A DNA stretch of 20,888 nucleotides. Source: Saprospiraceae bacterium. GTDB taxonomy: Bacteria > Bacteroidota > Bacteroidia > Chitinophagales > Saprospiraceae. Positions 15,522-20,888 of the stretch are shown here, piece by piece. The stretch spans positions 1 through 20,888 of the forward strand of contig JABDJE010000091.1 of assembly GCA_013002625.1 (NCBI GenBank). Reading direction: 5' to 3'. Both the position numbers and the translations under genes were made by a program. The notes beneath the pieces were generated by a model, which did no database searches, had not been told where the DNA came from, and saw nothing but the letters and a program-made list of their open reading frames with translations. Every line of letters starts with the position of its first letter. Position 1 is the first letter of the stretch.

Positions 15522-16073
15522 TTATCCAGCTGTCTTACCAGCTTTTCTTCTAATAACTTCACCTTTGAATCGAATACCTTTTCCTTTATAAGGTTCGGTT
15601 TTTCTGAATTTTCTGATTTTTGCGGCAACCTGTCCTAAGAGTTGGTTGTCAATGCTTTCCAATACAATTGAAGGAGGCTTACCCTTTTCCATTGCAGTCG
15701 TAAGTTTAACTTCATCAGGAATATAGAAATAGATTGGGTGAGAATAACCCAGTGTCAATTCCAATAAATTTCCTGAATTGTTAACTCTGTAACCTACACC
15801 ATGTAATTCAAGCTCTTTTGTATATCCTTCAGAAACACCTATGATCATATTATTGATTAATGATCTGTATAGACCATGTGCTTCTCTGTGTCTTTTCTGA
15901 TCAGTTGGTCTGTTCAGATTTGCTACACCATCTTCAATAGTCAGTTCAAGTTCCGGGTGAATCTTCTGTGTGAGTTCGCCTTTAGGTCCTTTCACTTTTA
16001 TCACGTTACCTTTCTCTACAGATACTGTAACGCCGTTTGGAATACTAATAGGTGCTTTACCAATTCTAGACAT
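15522..16073 (-). CDS. rplF: 50S ribosomal protein L6 (uL6)
   Basis: Sits near the sarcin-ricin loop and the factor-binding site of the 50S subunit. The start is set at ATG 16073-16071, giving 183 residues that begin MSRIGKAPISIP as in the family. A longer frame to 16100 would add nine atypical residues and overlap rpsH. The C-terminal signature EPYKGKGIRFKGEVIRRKAGK is complete. It follows rpsH by 11 bases. Confidence 0.97.
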   Translation of the reverse strand: MSRIGKAPISIPNGVTVSVEKGNVIKVKGPKGELTQKIHPELELTIEDGVANLNRPTDQKRHREAHGLYRSLINNMIIGVSEGYTKELELHGVGYRVNNSGNLLELTLGYSHPIYFYIPDEVKLTTAMEKGKPPSIVLESIDNQLLGQVAAKIRKFRKTEPYKGKGIRFKGEVIRRKAGKTAG

Positions 16074-16084
16074 TCTATTATTGT

Positions 16085-16489
16085 TTAATAAACGTAACAA
16101 ATTAATTCGCCGCCTACATTCTCTTTCCTCGCCTGCTTATCCGTCATAACGCCACTTGATGTAGACACAATATTTATACCCAGACCATTAATAGTTCTAG
16201 GAATATCACCTACTTTAACATACTTTCTCAAACCTGGTGTTGAGTGTCTACCCAATTTTTTGATCACAGGTTCTTTTGTTCGAGAATCATATTTCAAAGC
16301 GATCTGAATGATGCCATTCTTACCTGCATCATCATCGAATTTATATTTAAGGATAAAACCCTGATCATATAAAATCTCAGTTATACCTTTTTTCATTTTT
16401 GAAGCAGGAATCTCTACAATTCTGTGTCTCGCTTGTTGAGCATTCCTAATTCTTGTCAAATAATCTGCTATTGGATCAGTTACTGCCAT
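16085..16489 (-). CDS. rpsH: 30S ribosomal protein S8 (uS8)
   Basis: A primary binder of 16S rRNA helix 21. The 134 residues begin MAVTDPIADYLTRIRNAQQA and end with the conserved STSSGVMTDKQARKENVGGE. S8 is the spc-operon repressor in E. coli; no matching leader structure was identified here. It follows rpsN by 20 bases. Confidence 0.98.
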   Translation of the reverse strand: MAVTDPIADYLTRIRNAQQARHRIVEIPASKMKKGITEILYDQGFILKYKFDDDAGKNGIIQIALKYDSRTKEPVIKKLGRHSTPGLRKYVKVGDIPRTINGLGINIVSTSSGVMTDKQARKENVGGELICYVY

Positions 16490-16509
16490 TTTTTTTTCTA
16501 TTTAAAAGT

Positions 16510-16779
16510 CTACCAACTTGCTTTAGTTAAGCCAGGAATCTTGCCTTCCAAAGCCATTTGTCTGAATAATACCCTGTTGATACCAAATCTTCTCATATAA
16601 CCTTTAGGTCTTCCAGTTAACTTACATCTGTTGTGTAACCTTACTGGTGAAGAGTTTTTAGGCAACTTATCCAATTCATCCCAACGACCTTCAGCCTTTA
16701 GCTGACGTCGCTTTTCAGCATACTTTTCAACAAGTTTTCTTCTTTTTTCTTCTCTGGCAATCAATGATTTTCTAGCCAT
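16510..16779 (-). CDS. rpsN: 30S ribosomal protein S14 (uS14), long zinc-free form
   Basis: Part of the 30S head near the A site. The 89-residue length and single cysteine (NRCKLTGRP) mark the long form without the CXXC pairs of the zinc form. The conserved C-terminus RFGINRVLFRQMA and IPGLTKASW is complete. It starts 3 bases after rplE. It matches the zinc-free L36 in this cluster. Confidence 0.98.
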   Translation of the reverse strand: MARKSLIAREEKRRKLVEKYAEKRRQLKAEGRWDELDKLPKNSSPVRLHNRCKLTGRPKGYMRRFGINRVLFRQMALEGKIPGLTKASW

Positions 16780-16782
16780 ATC

Positions 16783-17343
16783 TTAAGCGTTTCTTTGATT
16801 TTTGAATGGCATTCCTAAATGCTTTAGGAGTGCAAGAGCTTCAGCATCTGTATTTGCTGTTGTTACAAAATTGATATCCATACCGGTAATTTTACCGATC
16901 TTATCAATATTGATCTCTGGAAAAATAATTTGTTCTTTAATTCCTAAGGAGTAGTTCCCTCTTCCGTCGAAACTTTTATCATTAATTCCTCTAAAGTCTC
17001 TTACCCTTGGAAGTGAAATTGAAACCAATCTATCAAGGAATTCCCACATACGGTCTTTTCTCAAAGTCACCTTTGAACCGATGGGCATATCTTCTCTTAA
17101 TTTAAAATTGGAAACAGATTTCTTTGCTGTGGTAGCAACGGCTTTCTGACCAGCAATCATTGTCATTTCATCTACTGCATTGGTCACCAATTTTTTATCC
17201 TGGGTTGCCGCACCAACACCTTGGTTCAATGTGATTTTGACCAACCTTGGTACTTCCATCTTAGAAGAATAATTGAATTGCTCCTGCAATTTCTGTATCA
17301 CTTCTTCCTTATATAGTTTCTTTAATCTTGGTTCGTAACTCAT
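16783..17343 (-). CDS. rplE: 50S ribosomal protein L5 (uL5)
   Basis: Binds 5S rRNA and contacts the P-site tRNA and S13. The 186 residues include the family motif VPRLVKITLNQGVG at about 32-45, FKLREDMPIGSKVTLR and the C-terminal MDINFVTTANTDAEA. It starts 1 base after rplX ends, implying close translational coupling. Confidence 0.98.
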   Translation of the reverse strand: MSYEPRLKKLYKEEVIQKLQEQFNYSSKMEVPRLVKITLNQGVGAATQDKKLVTNAVDEMTMIAGQKAVATTAKKSVSNFKLREDMPIGSKVTLRKDRMWEFLDRLVSISLPRVRDFRGINDKSFDGRGNYSLGIKEQIIFPEINIDKIGKITGMDINFVTTANTDAEALALLKHLGMPFKNQRNA

Positions 17344-17344
17344 C

Positions 17345-17683
17345 TTAGTTAATTATTTCACCTGATTTTTTAGAATATCTTACTGTCTTATCACCATCTT
17401 TCTTTCTACCTATACGTGTTGCTTCTCCGCTTTTGGGATCTACAACCGCCAGGTTAGAAAGGTGAATTGGTGCTTCAACCTCATTGATACCACCTGGGTT
17501 ATCATTTGTTGGTTTTGTGTGCTTCTTCACAACATTTACGCCTTCTACAATAGCGCGGTATTTGTTCGGCAGCACTTCTTTTACTTCACCGGTTGCACCT
17601 TTATAAGAACCAGAGATTACCATAACTGTATCTCCTTTCTTGATGTGCAGTTTAGTTGTGTTATGTGATGTAATTGATTTCAT
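17345..17683 (-). CDS. rplX: 50S ribosomal protein L24 (uL24)
   Basis: An assembly-initiating 23S rRNA-binding protein. The 112 residues contain the KOW motif at about 15-42 (KKGDTVMVISGSYKGATGEV) and the EAPIHLSNLAVVDP segment. The N-terminus has about ten residues before the usual LHIKKGD start; ATG at 17683 is the only good start. It follows rplN by 9 bases. Confidence 0.96.
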   Translation of the reverse strand: MKSITSHNTTKLHIKKGDTVMVISGSYKGATGEVKEVLPNKYRAIVEGVNVVKKHTKPTNDNPGGINEVEAPIHLSNLAVVDPKSGEATRIGRKKDGDKTVRYSKKSGEIIN

Positions 17684-17692
17684 AATTAAAAC

Positions 17693-18058
17693 TTAAAGCA
17701 CTTCAGGTGCTAATGAAATAATACGCATGTAGTCTTTGTCTCTCAATTCTCTTGCCACAGGCCCAAATATTCTTGTTCCTCTTGGCTCATCCGCAGCATT
17801 TAATAAGACAACTGCATTATCATCAAATCTTATATAGGATCCATCTTTTCTTCGGATCTCTTTTTTAGTTCTTACGATTACTGCTGGTGACACGAGACCT
17901 TTTTTAACACCTCCTGGTGATGCATCTTTTACTGTAACAATTATTTTGTCCCCAATAGAAGCATATCTTCTTTTGGTACCGCCTAATACTCTGATACAAA
18001 GTACCTCTTTGGCGCCTGAATTATCGGCTACTTTTAATCTGCTTTCTTGTTGTATCAT
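17693..18058 (-). CDS. rplN: 50S ribosomal protein L14 (uL14)
   Basis: A 23S rRNA-binding protein at the subunit interface that forms bridge B8 and binds the silencing factor RsfS. The 121 residues have the family start MIQQESRLKVADNSGAKE and the C-terminal FGPVARELRDKDYMRIISLA. It follows rpsQ by 7 bases. Confidence 0.98.
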   Translation of the reverse strand: MIQQESRLKVADNSGAKEVLCIRVLGGTKRRYASIGDKIIVTVKDASPGGVKKGLVSPAVIVRTKKEIRRKDGSYIRFDDNAVVLLNAADEPRGTRIFGPVARELRDKDYMRIISLAPEVL

Positions 18059-18065
18059 TTCTTAA

Positions 18066-18332
18066 TTATTTAGCGCGTTCAATAATTTCAACAAGTTTCC
18101 AACGCTTTCTTCGGCTCAAAGGACGAGATTCAGCAATTCTTACTGTATCGCCTTCATTGCATGCGTTTTTCTCATCATGCGCCAAGAACTTCTTGGATTT
18201 CTTTACGAATTTCCCATAAATCGGGTGACGCAATTTTCTTTCAACAGAAACGGTGATAGACTTGTCCATCTTTGTACTTGTTACCAAGCCAACAATCTGC
18301 TTTCTGTTCGTTTTGATTTCTCCTGTTGACAT
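18066..18332 (-). CDS. rpsQ: 30S ribosomal protein S17 (uS17)
   Basis: An OB-fold protein that binds 16S rRNA early in 30S assembly. The 88 residues include VGLVTSTKMDKSITVSVER at about 15-33, HPIYGKFVKKSKKF and GDTVRIAESRPLSRRKRW. It follows rpmC by 2 bases and precedes rplN by 7. Confidence 0.98.
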   Translation of the reverse strand: MSTGEIKTNRKQIVGLVTSTKMDKSITVSVERKLRHPIYGKFVKKSKKFLAHDEKNACNEGDTVRIAESRPLSRRKRWKLVEIIERAK

Positions 18333-18334
18333 AA

Positions 18335-18595
18335 TTACTTTTTACGACGTCTTGCGACTTTTTTTGTTCTTAATGCTGTATCTTCTTCTGACATTGCACT
18401 CAATTCTCTTCTTCGAGCTTCAGTATTCAATCTTGCAATATCTCTTCGAACTTCACGCAATGCTAAAGGGTTTTCCAAACCTCTAAGCGTGTGGTCGAAT
18501 TGAAGTTTTTGATATTGATTATGAGTTTCGTTCAACTCATTTTTCAATTCATCATCTGTGAACTCTTGCAATTCAATATATTTTTTACTTGGCAT
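18335..18595 (-). CDS. rpmC: 50S ribosomal protein L29 (uL29), with basic C-terminal extension
   Basis: A helical protein at the exit-tunnel rim, near where trigger factor and the signal recognition particle bind. The core at about 6-65 has EFTDDELKNELNETHNQYQK and ENPLALREVRRDIARLNTE. The 86 residues exceed the usual 60-70 because of a C-terminal extension at about 66-86 ending TKKVARRRKK. It lies in the standard rplP-rpmC-rpsQ position. Confidence 0.96.
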   Translation of the reverse strand: MPSKKYIELQEFTDDELKNELNETHNQYQKLQFDHTLRGLENPLALREVRRDIARLNTEARRRELSAMSEEDTALRTKKVARRRKK

Positions 18596-18606
18596 TGCCT
18601 TAAGTT

Positions 18607-19029
18607 TTATTGTTCGATATAATCTGGTCTTGTAATTGTGCGCGTCAAAACCGGAAGCTTTTGAGCCGCCAACCTGAGGGCTTCATAAGCTACATCTTGA
18701 GGAACACCATCCATTTCAAATAAAATACGACCTGCTTTTACTCTAGCAACATAGTGGTCTAGGTTACCCTTACCTTTACCCATCCTTACCTCCAACGGTT
18801 TAGATGTAATAGGTTTGTCAGGGAAGATTCTAATCCAAACCTTACCTTGTCTTTGCATATACCTTGTCATCGCAACCCTTGCCGCTTCAATTTGTCTATT
18901 GGTAATGCGAGCATTTTCAACAGTTTTTAAAGCAAAAGAACCAAATGCAATTGTGCTTCCTTTGAAAGCCAACCCTCTGTTTCTTCCTTTTTGCTGTTTT
19001 CTATATTTAGTACGCTTCGGTTGTAGCAT
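18607..19029 (-). CDS. rplP: 50S ribosomal protein L16 (uL16)
   Basis: Contacts the A-site tRNA elbow near the peptidyl transferase centre and is needed for late 50S assembly. The 140 residues begin MLQPKRTKYRKQQKGRNRG and contain the conserved LEVRMGKGKGNLDHYVARVK at about 78-97. Arg82 corresponds to the residue hydroxylated in E. coli. It follows rpsC by 34 bases. Confidence 0.98.
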   Translation of the reverse strand: MLQPKRTKYRKQQKGRNRGLAFKGSTIAFGSFALKTVENARITNRQIEAARVAMTRYMQRQGKVWIRIFPDKPITSKPLEVRMGKGKGNLDHYVARVKAGRILFEMDGVPQDVAYEALRLAAQKLPVLTRTITRPDYIEQ

Positions 19030-19063
19030 TTTATCTCTTTTTAAATGTTACTATTTATGCTAA

Positions 19064-19834
19064 TTAGTTTCTTCCTTTGTTTCCGCCTCGGCCACGATTA
19101 CCACCTCTGTTATCACGGTTTCCGCCGCGATTACCACCTCTATTGCCTCTGTTGCCACCACGGCCTCCTTTCGCTTTCGGGTCACCTACGTTAGGTGAAA
19201 GATCTCTCTTACCCAATACTTCTCCTCTACACAACCAAACTTTCACACCAATCTTACCATATACTGTTAATGCTTCATACAGTGCATAATCGATATCTGC
19301 TCTAAAAGTGTGCAATGGCGTTCTACCATCTTTAAACTCTTCAGATCTGGCCATCTCTGCACCATTCAATCTTCCACTTACTCTGATTTTGATTCCTTCT
19401 GCACCGGCTCTCATCGATGATTGAATAGCCATTTTGATTGCTCTTCTGAAGTTTACTCTGGCTTCCAATTGTTTACCAACTGATTCTGCCACAATATTCG
19501 CATCCAATTCAGGCTTTCTGATTTCGACGATATTGATCTGTACATCTTTACCAGTCAGTTTTCTCAATTCTTCACGAATTCTATCCACCTCTTGTCCACC
19601 TTTACCGATAATAATACCTGGTCGTGAAGTGTGTACAGTTACAGTAATACGCTTCATGGTACGCTCGATAATAATTCTTGCGATACCCCCTTTTTGTACC
19701 CTCGCTCTTAAGTAGACTCTGATTTTCTCATCTTCTACAACATTTTTAGCGAAGTCTTTACCACCGAACCAGTTGGATTCCCAACCTCTGATGATACCTA
19801 AGCGATTACCTATTGGATTAGTCTTTTGACCCAT
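19064..19834 (-). CDS. rpsC: 30S ribosomal protein S3 (uS3) with RGG/N-rich C-terminal tail
   Basis: Lines the mRNA entry channel and takes part in mRNA unwinding. The 256 residues have the N-terminal domain, a KH domain with its IIIGKGGQEV loop at 74-83, and the C-terminal domain with RVSGRLNGAEMAR at 151-163 and TVYGKIGVKVW at 190-200. After about residue 218 comes a repetitive tail of Arg, Gly and Asn (RGGNRGNRGGNRGGNRD and onward) to the end at 256. Such tails are unfolded and bind RNA in other proteins; a role here is inference. Confidence 0.97.
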   Translation of the reverse strand: MGQKTNPIGNRLGIIRGWESNWFGGKDFAKNVVEDEKIRVYLRARVQKGGIARIIIERTMKRITVTVHTSRPGIIIGKGGQEVDRIREELRKLTGKDVQINIVEIRKPELDANIVAESVGKQLEARVNFRRAIKMAIQSSMRAGAEGIKIRVSGRLNGAEMARSEEFKDGRTPLHTFRADIDYALYEALTVYGKIGVKVWLCRGEVLGKRDLSPNVGDPKAKGGRGGNRGNRGGNRGGNRDNRGGNRGRGGNKGRN

Positions 19835-19843
19835 AATTATTTA

Positions 19844-20242
19844 TTAATCTTCAGTGTTTTCTTCAATAATTTCTTCAACAGCCGCCTCTTCGATTTCTAC
19901 TTTATTTTCCACGATCAAGGTTACATGATTACTTCGCTTTCTGATTCTGTGCGCTCTACCGTGTGGTGCCGGACGGAATCTTTTTAGCATACCTGCTTCA
20001 TCGACAAATACAGCCTTCACAAACAAATCATGATCATCAGCGCTGTAAGCCATATCCAATTTATTTTCCCAATTGGCAATGGCAGAAAGCAAAAGCTTTT
20101 CAGCCCATTCCGAAGCTTCTCTTTTTGAGAACTTCAAAATATTCAGTGCATTATCTACCGATTTACCTCTGATGCTATCCACAACGAATCTCATTTTTCT
20201 CGCGGATAGTGGTACGTTTTTCAATTTAGCTACTGCTTCCAT
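19844..20242 (-). CDS. rplV: 50S ribosomal protein L22 (uL22) with acidic C-terminal extension
   Basis: Its long beta-hairpin lines the peptide exit tunnel. The 132 residues include VPLSARKMRFVVDSIRGK at about 10-27, and the hairpin RFRPAPHGRAHRIRKRSNHVTLIV at about 88-111 (the middle is PHGRAHRI). After the usual end the protein continues with a Glu-rich tail at about 115-132 (EEAAVEEIIEENTED), opposite in charge to most ribosomal tails. It follows rpsS by 19 bases. Confidence 0.97.
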   Translation of the reverse strand: MEAVAKLKNVPLSARKMRFVVDSIRGKSVDNALNILKFSKREASEWAEKLLLSAIANWENKLDMAYSADDHDLFVKAVFVDEAGMLKRFRPAPHGRAHRIRKRSNHVTLIVENKVEIEEAAVEEIIEENTED

Positions 20243-20261
20243 TTTCCTTAAATCTTAAAAG

Positions 20262-20528
20262 TTATTTTCTATTTCCTGAATGACCTCTATAAGTTCTTGT
20301 TGGTGCAAATTCTCCCAATTTGTGACCTACCATATTCTCAGTTACGTAAACTGGGATGAACGTTTTACCATTATGCACGGCAATTGTTAGACCAACCATA
20401 TCTGGAATAACCATTGACGAGCGTGACCAAGTTTTAATGACAGACTTCTTTTGAGAAGTTTGTGCATTTTCAACTTTTCTAATCAATTTATGATAGACGT
20501 AAGGGCCTTTTTTTAGTGATCTAGCCAT
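20262..20528 (-). CDS. rpsS: 30S ribosomal protein S19 (uS19)
   Basis: Part of the 30S head, paired with S13 near the A site. The 88 residues begin MARSLKKGPYVYHKLIRKVE and contain the signature IAVHNGKTFIPVYVTENMVG and KLGEFAPTRTYRGH. It follows rplB by 8 bases. Confidence 0.98.
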   Translation of the reverse strand: MARSLKKGPYVYHKLIRKVENAQTSQKKSVIKTWSRSSMVIPDMVGLTIAVHNGKTFIPVYVTENMVGHKLGEFAPTRTYRGHSGNRK

Positions 20529-20536
20529 TCTCTATT

Positions 20537-20888
<352 letters not shown>

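Noticed and set aside
16074..16100. N-terminal extension of L6 by nine residues
   Set aside because: It would overlap the end of rpsH, and the family start is MSRIGKAPI, which begins at 16073.

Overview
The window looks like chromosome of a Bacteroidota bacterium, probably a Saprospiria/Lewinella-like lineage. This rests on four things. The long S10-spc-alpha ribosomal cluster goes secY-map-infA-rpmJ without adk and continues rplQ-carA-eno. Start codons have A-rich leaders with few clear Shine-Dalgarno motifs. A TAnnTTTG-type promoter element lies before carA. A giant secreted protein is built from Ig-like repeats of the style common in type IX-secretion bacteria. The phylum is well supported; the class is inference. 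The DNA is A/T-rich, and every convincing gene is on the minus strand, so transcription runs from high to low coordinates.

Region 20888-8370 (in transcription order) holds rplB (5' part outside the window), rpsS, rplV, rpsC, rplP, rpmC, rpsQ, rplN, rplX, rplE, rpsN, rpsH, rplF, rplR, rpsE, rpmD, rplO, secY, map, infA, rpmJ, rpsM, rpsK, rpsD, rpoA and rplQ. Gaps are 1-119 bases, and no internal terminator is obvious. These genes make both ribosomal subunits, initiation factor 1, the Sec channel, the N-terminal methionine-removing enzyme and the RNA polymerase alpha subunit, so synthesis of ribosomes, polymerase and secretion pore is linked. rpmD and rpmJ are short and easily missed. Several proteins carry charged or low-complexity C-terminal tails (S3, L22, L17, L29).

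Region 8369-4655 begins with a hairpin after rplQ and a promoter-like element before carA. It then holds a tight metabolic and division cluster: carA (pyrimidine/arginine precursor), eno (glycolysis, GTG start), a small FtsB/DivIC-like septum protein and sucD (TCA cycle). A perfect 20-base palindrome covers the ftsB-like start codon, and a second lies just after sucD.

Region 4446-1 is one uninterrupted reading frame of 1482 codons on the minus strand that leaves the window without a stop. It has a signal peptide followed by a mosaic: a large module A present three times (the third cut by the edge), four B repeats at an exact 255-base period and four C repeats at about 245 bases. One A copy appears to sit inside a split Ig-like domain. 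This is the least ordinary part of the window and probably encodes a very large cell-surface or released adhesin-like protein; its function cannot be determined from the sequence. No RNA genes, insertion sequences, CRISPR arrays or phage genes were found, and no gene-free stretch exceeds 300 bases.
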